Positions 27,042 through 35,040 of a stretch of 64,000 nt of DNA are shown here, piece after piece (the stretch's first letter is position 1; each line of letters opens with the position of its first letter). The position numbers and the translations under genes were made by a program. The stretch is taken from positions 79,840 to 143,839 of the forward strand of contig DASXLD010000094.1 of NCBI GenBank assembly GCA_036496385.1, written 5' to 3'. The notes under the pieces are model-generated. The model searched no databases. It was given only the letters and a program-made list of their open reading frames with translations, and was not told where the DNA came from. The stretch comes from Schlegelella_A sp036496385. Lineage in GTDB: Bacteria > Pseudomonadota > Gammaproteobacteria > Burkholderiales > Burkholderiaceae_C.

Positions 27042-27527
27042 ATGCGACGACGCATCGTCCTCGGTGCCGCGATCACGCTCGCCGGCTGCGGCTTCGAGCT
27101 CAAGCGGCCGCCGGCACTCGGCTTTGGCACGATCCAGCTCTCGGGCTTCGCGCCGCGCTCGCCGCTCGCCGTCGAACTGAAGACCAGCATCGACGCCAGC
27201 CCGACGACCCACGTCGTCGAAGCGGGGCAGGGCGCGCAGGTCGTCCTGCAGGCGCTCACCGAGGCGCGCGAGAAGGTCGTCGTGGCGCAGACCTCGGCCA
27301 ACCAGATCCGTGAGTTCGAGCTGCGCCTGCGCTTCGGCTTTCGGCTGCGCAACGCGACCGGCAAGGAGCTCATCCCCGATAGCGAGATCCTGCAGACGCG
27401 CTCGCTCACGTACACCGAGACCGCCGCGCTCGGCAAGGAGCAGGAAGAGGCGTTTCTCTACCGCGCCATGCAAACCGACATCGTCTCGCAGGTACTGCGC
27501 CGGCTCGCGTCGGTGCGCCTCCTGTAG
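27042..27527 (+). CDS. lptE: LPS-assembly lipoprotein LptE
   Basis: The 161-residue lipoprotein has a very short signal peptide ending in the lipobox ITLAGC (Cys16), followed by GFELKRPPALGFGTIQLSGF. LptE plugs the LptD barrel in the outer membrane and helps insert LPS; LptD is encoded at 36.3-38.8 kb in this window. The position between leuS (2-bp gap) and holA (7-bp gap) is the standard proteobacterial order and strongly supports the assignment, since LptE proteins diverge fast. Confidence 0.9.
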   Translation: MRRRIVLGAAITLAGCGFELKRPPALGFGTIQLSGFAPRSPLAVELKTSIDASPTTHVVEAGQGAQVVLQALTEAREKVVVAQTSANQIREFELRLRFGFRLRNATGKELIPDSEILQTRSLTYTETAALGKEQEEAFLYRAMQTDIVSQVLRRLASVRLL

Positions 27528-27534
27528 CGCTGCG

Positions 27535-28629
27535 ATGCAGATTGCCTTCGACCGCCTTGCCGGCCAGCTCGAGCGGGAGCTCCGCCCGGTCTATACCGTG
27601 TGGGGCGACGAGCCGTTGCTCGTGCAGGAAGCGGCCGACGCGATCCGCGCCGTTGCCCGCGCCGCCGGCTGCAGCGAGCGCCAGGTGTACACGGTCGCCG
27701 GCGCGTACTTCGACTGGAGCATGGTGCTCGGAGCGTCGCAGGCGCTGAGCCTGTTCGCCGATCGACAGCTGATCGAGATCCGAATCCCCTCGGGCAAGCC
27801 GGGCAAGGACGGCTCCGAGGCGCTGCAGCGCTACTGCGAGCTCGTCTCGGCAAGCGACAACCGCGACGTGATCACGCTCGTCCAGCTGCCTCGCCTCGAC
27901 CGCTCGCAGCAATCGAGCGCATGGTTCGGCGCGCTCGATCGCGCCGGCGTCGCGGTCCGCGTCGATGCGGTCGAGCGCCAGGCGCTGCCACGCTGGATCG
28001 CCGAGCGGCTCGCCGGGCAAAGCCAGCACGTCGCCGCCGGCAGCGAAGGCCAGCGCGCGCTCGCTTTCTTCGCCGACCGCGTCGAGGGCAACCTGCTCGC
28101 CGCGCACCAGGAGATCCAGAAGCTCGCCTTGCTCTACCCGCCGGGCGAGATCGCGTTCGAGCAGATCGAGAACGCCGTTCTCAACGTCGCGCGCTACGAC
28201 GTCTTTCGTCTCGGCGAAGCGGTGCTTGCCGGCCAGGCGGCGCGCGCGCTGCGAATGCTCGACGGGCTGCGCAGTGCCGGCGAGGCGCCGGTCCTTGTCC
28301 ACTGGACGCTTGCCGAGGACATCCGCGGGCTGAAGCGCGTCAAGGACGCGCTCGTGGCCGGCAAGCCGCTGCCGCTCGCGTTGCGCGAGGCACGCGTCTG
28401 GGGCGCCAAGGAACGCGTCTTCGAGCGCGCGGTGATGCTGATCGGCGAGTCGTCCATGGCGCATCTGCTTGAGGCAGCGCATGTCTGCGACGGTCTCGTC
28501 AAGGGGCTGAAGCATCCCGAATGGCCGCTCGATCCCTGGGAAGGATTGAAGCGGCTCGTCCTGATGCTCGCCGAGCAGACCGCGCGCGTCGGCTCGAAGC
28601 CAGTCACGCGTCTGGCGTTGACGACCTAG
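27535..28629 (+). CDS. holA: DNA polymerase III subunit delta
   Basis: The 364-residue protein is the delta subunit of the clamp loader, which opens the beta sliding clamp. Landmarks are the N-terminal YTVWGDEPLLVQEAADAI, the SLFADRQLIEIRIPSGKPGKDG region, and ADRVEGNLLAAHQEIQKLALL, typical of HolA. The ATG at 27535 gives the usual length. It ends the leuS-lptE-holA unit and overlaps the 3' end of pncC by 4 bp (CTAG shared by the two stop codons). Confidence 0.92.
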   Translation: MQIAFDRLAGQLERELRPVYTVWGDEPLLVQEAADAIRAVARAAGCSERQVYTVAGAYFDWSMVLGASQALSLFADRQLIEIRIPSGKPGKDGSEALQRYCELVSASDNRDVITLVQLPRLDRSQQSSAWFGALDRAGVAVRVDAVERQALPRWIAERLAGQSQHVAAGSEGQRALAFFADRVEGNLLAAHQEIQKLALLYPPGEIAFEQIENAVLNVARYDVFRLGEAVLAGQAARALRMLDGLRSAGEAPVLVHWTLAEDIRGLKRVKDALVAGKPLPLALREARVWGAKERVFERAVMLIGESSMAHLLEAAHVCDGLVKGLKHPEWPLDPWEGLKRLVLMLAEQTARVGSKPVTRLALTT

Positions 28630-29135
28630 CGCGGCGCCGGCGCCGCCTCGACGCACGCGAGCAGCAGCTCGAGCGCGCGCACGACCGACTGTGCCCGCAC
28701 CGCGGCGCGATCGCCATCGGCCGGGAACAGGACGGCGTCGGCCGCGCCCGCCCGAGCGCAGGTCGCGATCCAGACGGTCCCGACCGGCTTGGTCGGCGTT
28801 CCACCGTCGGGGCCGGCGATCCCGGTGACGGCGACGGCGAAGCTCGCCGGCGTGCGGGCGATCGCGCCTTCGGCCATCGCCCGCGCGACTTCAGCGCTGA
28901 CGGCGCCGTGGGCGTCGATCAGCGCCGCGGGAACGCCGAGCAGCTCGCGCTTGGCGGCATTCGAATAGGTGACGACGCCGCGCTCGAACCAAGCGCTCGA
29001 GCCGGCGCGCGACGTGCATGCGGCGGCGATCAGGCCACCGGTGCACGATTCGGCCGCAGCCATCGTCGCGCGACGCGCAACGAGCGCGCCGGCAAGACGG
29101 GCGACGAGTGCTTCGGTCGGCTCGGTCGTGTTCAC
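28626..29135 (-). CDS. pncC: Nicotinamide-nucleotide amidohydrolase (CinA C-terminal type)
   Basis: The 169-residue protein matches the stand-alone CinA C-terminal domain: TMAAAESCTGGLIAAACTS, GVVTYSNAAKRELLGVP and VAVTGIAGPDGGTPTKPVGT. PncC deamidates nicotinamide mononucleotide in NAD salvage; the AESCTGG Ser/Lys region is the active site. The GTG start at 29135 overlaps the pgpA stop (GTGA), a common thiL-pgpA-pncC order. The C-terminal tail is Ala/Pro-rich and short. Confidence 0.92.
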   Translation of the reverse strand: MNTTEPTEALVARLAGALVARRATMAAAESCTGGLIAAACTSRAGSSAWFERGVVTYSNAAKRELLGVPAALIDAHGAVSAEVARAMAEGAIARTPASFAVAVTGIAGPDGGTPTKPVGTVWIATCARAGAADAVLFPADGDRAAVRAQSVVRALELLLACVEAAPAPR

Positions 29136-29683
29136 GCGAAGCGCCAGACGGCGATCACGATCAAGGTGCAGAGCGCAGCGACGAGATCGTCGAAGATGAT
29201 GCCGAACCCCTGCGCCCAGCCGATCGGAGCGCTGCGCCGCCCCTTGAAGCGCTGGTCGGCCCATGCGACCGGTCCCGGCTTGGCGGCATCGAAGACGCGA
29301 AAGAGCACGAATGCGACCGCCTGCGCCACGAACGACGACGGCGTGACGAGCCAGAGGACGAGCCAGAACGCGATCACCTCGTCCCAGACGATCGCCGACG
29401 GATCGGTCTGGTCGAGGTCGCGCGCAGTCACCGTGCAGGCCCACCAGCCGACCAGCAGCGCCAGCAGCAGGACGAGAGCCTGCACGGCGTCGTCGCGCCC
29501 GAGCAGCAGCAGGTCGTACGTGATCCAGGCGAACAGGGTTCCGGCCGTGCCGGCGGCCAGCGGCGACAGGCCGCTGCCGAAGCCGAGCGCCAGGATGTGC
29601 GCGGGATGGCCGAGCAGGAAGCGCCAGCCGGGGCGGCGGCCGACGCCGGCGAGCGGGCGGTGCAGCGTGGGCTCGGACGGCAC
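29132..29683 (-). CDS. pgpA: Phosphatidylglycerophosphatase A
   Basis: The 183-residue integral membrane enzyme dephosphorylates phosphatidylglycerophosphate to phosphatidylglycerol. Motifs match the family: GFGSGLSPLAAGTAGTLFAW, DPSAIVWDEVIAFWLVLW, FRVFDAAKPGP and GFGIIFDDLVAA, with conserved acidic residues for metal binding. It starts at GTG 29683, 12 bp after the thiL stop, and its own stop overlaps pncC. Confidence 0.94.
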   Translation of the reverse strand: MPSEPTLHRPLAGVGRRPGWRFLLGHPAHILALGFGSGLSPLAAGTAGTLFAWITYDLLLLGRDDAVQALVLLLALLVGWWACTVTARDLDQTDPSAIVWDEVIAFWLVLWLVTPSSFVAQAVAFVLFRVFDAAKPGPVAWADQRFKGRRSAPIGWAQGFGIIFDDLVAALCTLIVIAVWRFA

Positions 29684-29695
29684 GGCGGCGGCGCG

Positions 29696-30658
29696 TCAGC
29701 TCAGGAAGTGGTCGAACGATGCGAACGCACTGTCGACCTCGTTGCCGTCGCGGTCGACGAGGCGAAGGGCATCGCCGGGCTCGATGTGTCCGATCCGCGT
29801 GATTGGAACGCCGACCCCGGCGGCTGCAGCGGCGACGGCCTCGCGTCGCGTCGCGAGAGCGGTGAAAACGAGCTCGTAGTCGTCGCCGCCGGCGAGCAGG
29901 CACTGGCGCTGCAGCGCGAGCGGTTGCGCGGCGAGGACGGCGCTTCGCGGCAGCGCGTCGACGTCGACGACGGCGCCGACGCCCGAGCGGCCGAGGATGT
30001 GACGGAGGTCGCCGACGAAGCCGTCGGAGACGTCGATCGCGCTGGTCGCGACGCCGCGCAGGCGGCTGCCGAGGCCGTTGCGCGGCGTCGGCATCTCCAT
30101 CGCCTGGCGCGCCTGGCGAAACGCCGCCTCGCCGAGCGAGACGGTGCCCCGAAATACCTCCAGCGCGAGGCGCGCGTCGCCGAGCGTCCCGCTCACATAG
30201 AGATCGTCGCCGGGCCGTGCGCCCGAGCGCAGCAGGGCGGCGCCGGCCGGCACTTCACCGAAGACGGTGATGCAGACGGCGAGCGGGCCGCGCGTCGTGT
30301 CGCCGCCGACCAGCTCGCACGCTTCGCGATCGGCGAGCGCGAGCAGGCCGCGTGCGAAGCCGGCGAGGAACTCCTCCTCGGCGCGCGGCAGGGCGAGCGC
30401 GAGCGTGAACGCGACCGGCCGCGCGCCGCACGCCGCGAGGTCGCTCAGGCTGACCGCGAGCGCCTTATGGCCGAGACGGTCAGGAGCGACGGTCGAGACG
30501 AAATGGCGGCCCTCGACGAGCATGTCGGTCGACACGGCGAGCGTCGTCCCTGCGGTCGGTTGCAGCAGCGCGCAATCGTCGCCGACGCCGAGCGTTGCGC
30601 GGCGGGCCGGCCGCGTGAAGAAGCGATCGATGAGCTCGAATTCGCCGAGGTCGGCCAT
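29696..30658 (-). CDS. thiL: Thiamine-monophosphate kinase
   Basis: The 320-residue PurM-like kinase phosphorylates thiamine monophosphate to the active diphosphate. Landmarks are FELIDRFF, VGDDCALLQP, the Mg-binding STDMLVEGRHF, ALAVSLSDLAACGARP, ELVGGDTTRGP and the C-terminal LLAGGDDYELVFTA. I choose the ATG at 30658 (MADLGEFEL), because the extra upstream residues are Pro/Arg-rich and overlap the promoter region shared with maeB. It leads thiL-pgpA-pncC. Confidence 0.94.
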   Translation of the reverse strand: MADLGEFELIDRFFTRPARRATLGVGDDCALLQPTAGTTLAVSTDMLVEGRHFVSTVAPDRLGHKALAVSLSDLAACGARPVAFTLALALPRAEEEFLAGFARGLLALADREACELVGGDTTRGPLAVCITVFGEVPAGAALLRSGARPGDDLYVSGTLGDARLALEVFRGTVSLGEAAFRQARQAMEMPTPRNGLGSRLRGVATSAIDVSDGFVGDLRHILGRSGVGAVVDVDALPRSAVLAAQPLALQRQCLLAGGDDYELVFTALATRREAVAAAAAGVGVPITRIGHIEPGDALRLVDRDGNEVDSAFASFDHFLS

Positions 30659-30797
30659 GGTCGAGGGATTATCGGTGCGGACTCCGTCCGGACGCGGCGG
30701 CGACGGCGACGGCGGGAACATCCGGCTCGCTGGTGCCGGTCAACTCTGCAATGATCGCCATCGGCCCCCCGCCCCGCCAAACCGCACCCTACAGACC

Positions 30798-33119
30798 ATG
30801 TCGAACTCCGAGCTGAAGTCTGCCGAGTTGCGCCGCGCGGCGCTCGACTACCACGAGTTCCCGACGCCGGGCAAGGTTGCGATCGCGGCGACCAAGCAAC
30901 TCGTCAACCAGCACGACCTCGCGCTCGCTTACTCGCCCGGCGTCGCCGCCGCGTGCGAGGAGATCGCCGCCGATCCCGCGAACGCGTTTCGCTACACCGC
31001 GCGCGGCAACCTGGTCGCGGTGATCACGAACGGCACCGCGGTGCTCGGCCTCGGCGACATCGGCCCGCTGGCGGCCAAGCCGGTGATGGAAGGAAAAGGC
31101 GTCCTCTTCAAGAAGTTCGCCGGCATCGACGTCTTCGACATCGAGGTCAACGAGAAGAACCTCGACAAGCTGATCGACCTCATCGCCGCGCTCGAGCCGA
31201 CCTTCGGCGGCATCAACCTCGAAGACATCAAGGCGCCGGACTGCTTCTACGTCGAGCGGGCGCTGCGCTCGCGGATGCGCATCCCGGTCTTCCATGACGA
31301 CCAGCACGGCACTGCGATCGTCGTCGGTGCCGGTGTGCTGAACGCGCTCAAGGTGAGCGGCAAGAAGATCGAGGACGTCAAGCTCGTGACCTCGGGTGCA
31401 GGTGCTGCCGCGCTCGCCTGCCTCGGCCTGCTGGTGCAGCTCGGCGTCCGGCGCGAAAACATCTGGGTGACCGACCTCGCCGGCGTCGTCTACCGCGGCC
31501 GCACCGAGCTCATGGACGAGGACAAGGTCGGCTACGCGCAGGCCACGGATCTCCGCACGCTTGCCGAGGTGATCACGGGCGCCGACATCTTCCTCGGCCT
31601 GTCGGCCGCCGGCGTCCTGAAGGCGGAGATGGTTCAGGCGATGGCGCCGCGCCCGGTCATCTTCGCGCTCGCCAATCCGATGCCGGAGATCCTGCCGGAA
31701 GAAGTGCACGCGGCGCGCAGCGACGCGATCGTCGCCACCGGGCGGAGCGACTATCCGAACCAGATCAACAACGTCCTGTGCTTCCCGTACATCTTCCGTG
31801 GCGCGCTCGACTCGGGCGCGACGACGATCACGGTCGAGATGGAGATTGCCGCCGTGCACGCGATCGCCGAGCTGGCGCAGGCCGAGCAGAACGAGGTCGT
31901 GACCGCGGCGTACGCTGGCGCCAAGCTCAGCTTCGGCCCCGAGTACCTGATCCCGAAGCCGTTCGATCCCAGGTTGATGATGCGGATCGCTCCGGCGGTC
32001 GCGCGCGCCGCCGCGGAGTCGGCAGTGGCGGCGCGGCCGATCGCCGACATGGAGGCGTATCGCGCCAAGCTGCAGACGTTCGTCTACGCATCGGGAACAG
32101 CGATGCGGCCGATCTTCAACCTCGCCAAGGCCGCGGTGAAAAAGCGCGTCGCCTTCGCCGAGGGCGAAGAGGAGCGCGTCCTGCGTGCGGTGCAGGTCGT
32201 CGTCGACGAGAGCCTGGCGCGACCGACCTTGATCGGCCGCCCCGAGGTCATCGCCCAGCGGATCGCCAAGTTCGGGCTCCGCCTCGAGGCCGGTCGCGAC
32301 TACGACCTCGTCAATACCGAGAACGATCATCGCTACCGCGGCTATTGGCAGGCCTACCACCAGTTGACGGCGCGCAAGGGCGTGACGGCGCAGCTGGCCA
32401 AGATCGAGATGCGGCGGCGCCTGACGTTGATCGGCGCGATGCTGCTGAGGACGGGCGAGGTCGACGGCATGCTCTGCGGGACCTGGGGATCGACCGGGCT
32501 GCATCTCCAGTACATCGACCAGGTGATCGGCCTTCGGCCGGGCGCGAAGACTTACGCCTGCATGAACGCGCTGCTGCTGCCGAACCGGCAGGTGATGCTC
32601 GTCGACACCCACGTCAACTACGATCCGACGGCCGAGCAGCTCGCCGAGATCACGCTGATGGCCGCGGAAGAGATGATGCGGTTCGGGCTGCAGCCGAAGG
32701 CGGCGCTGCTTTCGCACAGCAACTACGGCTCGAGCAACCAGCCGTCGGCGGTCAAGATGCGCGAGACGCTCGCCCTCCTGCGGTCTCGCGCTGCCTGGCT
32801 CGAGGTCGACGGCGAGATGCACGGCGACACCGCGCTCGACGGCGCCTATCGCCACGAGCTGATGCCCGCCAGTCCACTGACCGGTGAGGCCAACCTGCTC
32901 GTCCTGCCCAACATCGACGCCGCCAATATCGCCTACAACCTGCTGAAGACCGCCGCCGGCGGCGGCATCGCCATCGGACCCGTTCTCCTCGGTGCGGCAC
33001 AGCCGGTCCATATCCTGACGCCGTCAGCGACGGTGCGCCGAATCATTAACATGACCGCGCTGACGGTTGCCGATGCGAATGCTGCGAGGCAAATGGATCG
33101 ACAGGCGGAAGATCGTTAG
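30798..33119 (+). CDS. maeB: NADP-dependent malic enzyme with phosphotransacetylase-like C-terminus
   Basis: The 773-residue protein has an N-terminal malic enzyme domain (residues 1-430) with YSPGVAAACEEIAADP, VFHDDQHGTAIVVGAGVLNA and LVTSGAGAAALACLGLL. A C-terminal phosphotransacetylase-like domain (from about residue 445) follows, with RVAFAEGEEERVLRAV and LLSHSNYGSSNQPSA. This is the MaeB architecture: it decarboxylates malate to pyruvate, making NADPH, while the C-terminal domain regulates the enzyme and has no proven transacetylase activity in homologues. It is divergent from thiL. A short inverted repeat follows the stop. Confidence 0.95.
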   Translation: MSNSELKSAELRRAALDYHEFPTPGKVAIAATKQLVNQHDLALAYSPGVAAACEEIAADPANAFRYTARGNLVAVITNGTAVLGLGDIGPLAAKPVMEGKGVLFKKFAGIDVFDIEVNEKNLDKLIDLIAALEPTFGGINLEDIKAPDCFYVERALRSRMRIPVFHDDQHGTAIVVGAGVLNALKVSGKKIEDVKLVTSGAGAAALACLGLLVQLGVRRENIWVTDLAGVVYRGRTELMDEDKVGYAQATDLRTLAEVITGADIFLGLSAAGVLKAEMVQAMAPRPVIFALANPMPEILPEEVHAARSDAIVATGRSDYPNQINNVLCFPYIFRGALDSGATTITVEMEIAAVHAIAELAQAEQNEVVTAAYAGAKLSFGPEYLIPKPFDPRLMMRIAPAVARAAAESAVAARPIADMEAYRAKLQTFVYASGTAMRPIFNLAKAAVKKRVAFAEGEEERVLRAVQVVVDESLARPTLIGRPEVIAQRIAKFGLRLEAGRDYDLVNTENDHRYRGYWQAYHQLTARKGVTAQLAKIEMRRRLTLIGAMLLRTGEVDGMLCGTWGSTGLHLQYIDQVIGLRPGAKTYACMNALLLPNRQVMLVDTHVNYDPTAEQLAEITLMAAEEMMRFGLQPKAALLSHSNYGSSNQPSAVKMRETLALLRSRAAWLEVDGEMHGDTALDGAYRHELMPASPLTGEANLLVLPNIDAANIAYNLLKTAAGGGIAIGPVLLGAAQPVHILTPSATVRRIINMTALTVADANAARQMDRQAEDR

Positions 33120-33126
33120 CCCGACT

Positions 33127-33140
33127 ACCTTTCAAAAGGT
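33127..33140. repeat. 6-bp inverted repeat downstream of maeB
   Basis: The arms ACCTTT and AAAGGT flank CA, 7 bp after the maeB stop. It may be a weak terminator remnant or an operator for the downstream RNase/barstar promoter at 33192-33220. It is AT-richer than the surroundings. Confidence 0.4.
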
Positions 33141-33191
33141 GTGTGCGCTGACTTAATCCCTTCAGGAAGTGCCCAAATATGTGGCAAAGGG

Positions 33192-33220
33192 TTGAGGTTT
33201 CCGCACCGATTCGGTAACAT
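33192..33220 (+). promoter_or_regulatory. Predicted sigma-70 promoter for the RNase/barstar unit
   Basis: TTGAGG (33192-33197) and TAACAT (33215-33220) are separated by exactly 17 bp. The predicted start near 33227 leaves a leader of about 22 nt before the GTG at 33249. It is one of the better -35/-10 pairs I can see in the window. Confidence 0.6.
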
Positions 33221-33248
33221 CCCGCGATTGTTCGTTCAGGGATTTCCC

Positions 33249-33656
33249 GTGGTTTTGTCGGGTTGGCTGCAACTGTGGCGGCCACTGCTCCGGTGGGGAG
33301 CGGGTGTCGGCGTCGCAGGGTTGTTGTCGATCGGGGCCGTCGTCGCAGGCGAGCCCGTGCCGACCGTCGTGACTGTTTCAGTCGCCTCGCTTCCGCCAGA
33401 AGCGCAGGCAATTGAGCGTGCGATCCACCAAGGTGGGCCGTTCGCCTTTTCGAAAGATGGCATCGTCTTCGCCAACCGCGAGCGCTTGCTCCCGGCCCAG
33501 TGGCGCGGCTACTACCGCGAGTACACCGTGCCGACGCCGGGAGCGCACGACCGCGGCGGCCGGCGCATCGTCTGCGGCGGAACGGAGCCGCGGGAACCCT
33601 TGGCGTGCTACTACACCGCAGATCACTACGCGAGCTTTCGCCGCATAACGCCATGA
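33249..33656 (+). CDS. Exported guanyl-specific ribonuclease (RNase Sa/N1 family)
   Basis: The 135-residue protein begins with a basic, hydrophobic signal peptide (RPLLRWGAGVGVAGLLSIGA), probably cleaved near VVAG/EP. The mature part matches microbial RNase Sa: GYYREYTVPTPGAHDRGGRR, RIVCGG and YYTADHYASF. The catalytic residues are all present: E91 (base), R102 and R106 (phosphate binding), H126 (acid). Such enzymes cleave RNA after guanosine. I choose the GTG at 33249 because AGGGA lies upstream and it begins the signal peptide; a longer frame from 33141 would run through the promoter. The barstar gene follows and probably protects the producing cell. Base composition is lower in GC than its neighbours. 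Confidence 0.88.
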   Translation: MVLSGWLQLWRPLLRWGAGVGVAGLLSIGAVVAGEPVPTVVTVSVASLPPEAQAIERAIHQGGPFAFSKDGIVFANRERLLPAQWRGYYREYTVPTPGAHDRGGRRIVCGGTEPREPLACYYTADHYASFRRITP

Positions 33657-33700
33657 GCGCAGCCCTTGCAGCCATTTTTCTTGAACAGGAGGAACGCGAC

Positions 33701-34096
33701 ATGCTCTTGCAGACAGTCCGTCCGAACATCGTCCAGTCGATACGGGCCTACCGTGTCGACGACCTGATGCAGGCGGCGCGCCACGCCGACCAGCACTTCC
33801 TCTACGCGAATCTGACTGCAGCGCAATCCAAACAGGACGTGCTCGACGGCATCGCCGAGTCTTTCACCTTCCCGGCGCATTTCGGCAAGAACCTCGACGC
33901 GTTGTTCGACTGCATGACGGACCTTGTCCACAAGGCGGGCCCGCAAACCGGTTTCGTCGTCGTCCTCGAACAGCTCCCGGACAACCCGCGCTTCGACCGC
34001 GAGGCGCGCGAGCAACTGCTCGACGTCTTCCGCGACGCGGCCGATTTCTGGGCCGAGCGAAAAGTCCCCTTCAGGTGCTTCTATTCTTTTCAGTAG
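33701..34096 (+). CDS. Barstar family ribonuclease inhibitor
   Basis: This 131-residue protein contains the barstar signature FTFPAHFGKNLDALFDCMTD. D66 and D70 align with barstar D35 and D39, which contact the RNase active site. A strong AGGAGG at 33687-33692, 8 nt upstream, decides for the ATG at 33701; an earlier ATG at 33653 overlaps the RNase stop (ATGA) and may be used for coupling. The protein has no signal peptide and should stay in the cytoplasm, neutralising RNase before export. It is about 40 residues longer than classical barstar at the N-terminus. Together with the preceding gene it forms a toxin/immunity-like pair. Confidence 0.9.
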   Translation: MLLQTVRPNIVQSIRAYRVDDLMQAARHADQHFLYANLTAAQSKQDVLDGIAESFTFPAHFGKNLDALFDCMTDLVHKAGPQTGFVVVLEQLPDNPRFDREAREQLLDVFRDAADFWAERKVPFRCFYSFQ

Positions 34097-34268
34097 CCCG
34101 CTCCCAAGAAACAGGGTCATGGGAGCGGGCGACGGAAGTGGCCCCCGGAGCACAGAGCAGCAACGGCAGCGACAAGCCGGTCAAGGCCGCCAAGACGGCG
34201 GCCAACAGCAGCTTCGGCGCGAACATGCCGATGATGAGTAGCGCCTTCGACACGGCGAGGTGGCTCAC
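34071..34268 (-). CDS. Possible 65-residue membrane peptide coupled to rsmA
   Basis: A GTG at 34268 overlaps the rsmA stop (GTGA), and the frame encodes a small protein with a long hydrophobic stretch (KALLIIGMFAPKLLLAAVLA, then ALTGLSLPLLL). This composition is not that of a random antisense frame. It ends inside the 3' end of barstar, on the opposite strand, and reads through the hairpin at 34096-34130. No family is recognised. The last 20 residues are polar and may be chance. I rate it as possible rather than likely. Confidence 0.3.
   Translation of the reverse strand: MSHLAVSKALLIIGMFAPKLLLAAVLAALTGLSLPLLLCAPGATSVARSHDPVSWERATEKNRST
34096..34130. terminator. 11-bp perfect stem after barstar
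   Basis: The arms GCCCGCTCCCA (34096-34106) and TGGGAGCGGGC (34120-34130) flank a 13-nt loop, starting on the last base of the barstar stop codon. The stem is strong and placed as a terminator for the RNase/barstar unit. No U-run follows on either strand, so it may also act as an mRNA 3' protector. Confidence 0.55.
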
Positions 34269-35026
34269 CGCGGCATAGCGGCGGCGAGGGCGACGTACTC
34301 ACCCACCGGAACCTCTTCGGCGCGGCGCTGCACGTCGAATGATGGGGCGCCGGGACGCTGCTCGAGCCAACGGCCGAGGGTATGGCGCAGGAGCTTTCTG
34401 CGCTGCGAGAAGGCGACCGTGACGAGCTCGCGCAGGAGCACTCGATCGATCGCTGCCGGCGCCGACAGCGGCGCCATCCGGAGCACCGCCGAGTCGACGC
34501 GCGGCGGCGGGTCGAACGCTTCAGGCGGGACGTCGAATAGCGGCTCGATCGCGTAGCGCCACTGCAGCATCACGGTCAGCCGACCGTAATCCTTGCTGGC
34601 GGGAGCCGCAGCCATGCGTGCGACAACCTCCTTCTGCAGCATGAAGTGCTGGTCCTCGACGAGCTCGCTCGCGTCGAGCAGGTGGAACAGGATCGGCGTC
34701 GAGATGTTGTAGGGCAGGTTGCCGACGATCCGAAGCTTCCGGCCAGAGGCAGCGTCGGGAAGCGCGGCGAAGTCGACCTCCAGCACGTCGGACTCGATGA
34801 CCATGAGCCCTGGTGTCCTGCGCAGCATGGCAGCGAGGTCGCGGTCGAGCTCGATCGCGGTCAGCGCGCCGCTGCGCGCGAGCAGCGGTGCAGTGAGCGC
34901 ACCGCGGCCCGGCCCGATCTCGACCAGCGCCTGTCCTGGCCGCGGGTCGATCGCCGCGACGATCCGCTCGATCACCGACTCGTCGATGAGAAAGTGCTGG
35001 CCGAAGCGCTTCCTCGCGTGCGCCAC
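34265..35026 (-). CDS. rsmA: 16S rRNA dimethyladenosine transferase
   Basis: RsmA (KsgA) dimethylates A1518 and A1519 of 16S rRNA. The 253-residue protein has RKRFGQHFLIDESVIERIV at the N-terminus, the SAM motif VEIGPGRGALTAPLL, and the catalytic IVGNLPYNISTPILFHLL. The GTG at 35026 is the closest start to the conserved RKRFGQHF and lies 14 bp after the surA stop; the frame is open further upstream into surA. The usual pdxA between surA and rsmA is absent. Confidence 0.93.
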   Translation of the reverse strand: MAHARKRFGQHFLIDESVIERIVAAIDPRPGQALVEIGPGRGALTAPLLARSGALTAIELDRDLAAMLRRTPGLMVIESDVLEVDFAALPDAASGRKLRIVGNLPYNISTPILFHLLDASELVEDQHFMLQKEVVARMAAAPASKDYGRLTVMLQWRYAIEPLFDVPPEAFDPPPRVDSAVLRMAPLSAPAAIDRVLLRELVTVAFSQRRKLLRHTLGRWLEQRPGAPSFDVQRRAEEVPVGEYVALAAAMPR

Positions 35027-35040
35027 GGCTGCAGGCGCCG

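Noticed and set aside
33653..34096. Barstar starting at ATG 33653 (overlapping the RNase stop)
   Set aside because: The AGGAGG at 33687-33692 fits the ATG at 33701 much better, and the extra 16 residues do not look like barstar. Coupled initiation at 33653 cannot be excluded.
34096..34130. A classical intrinsic terminator
   Set aside because: The stem is perfect, but neither strand has a following U-run, so I list it only as a likely terminator-type hairpin.
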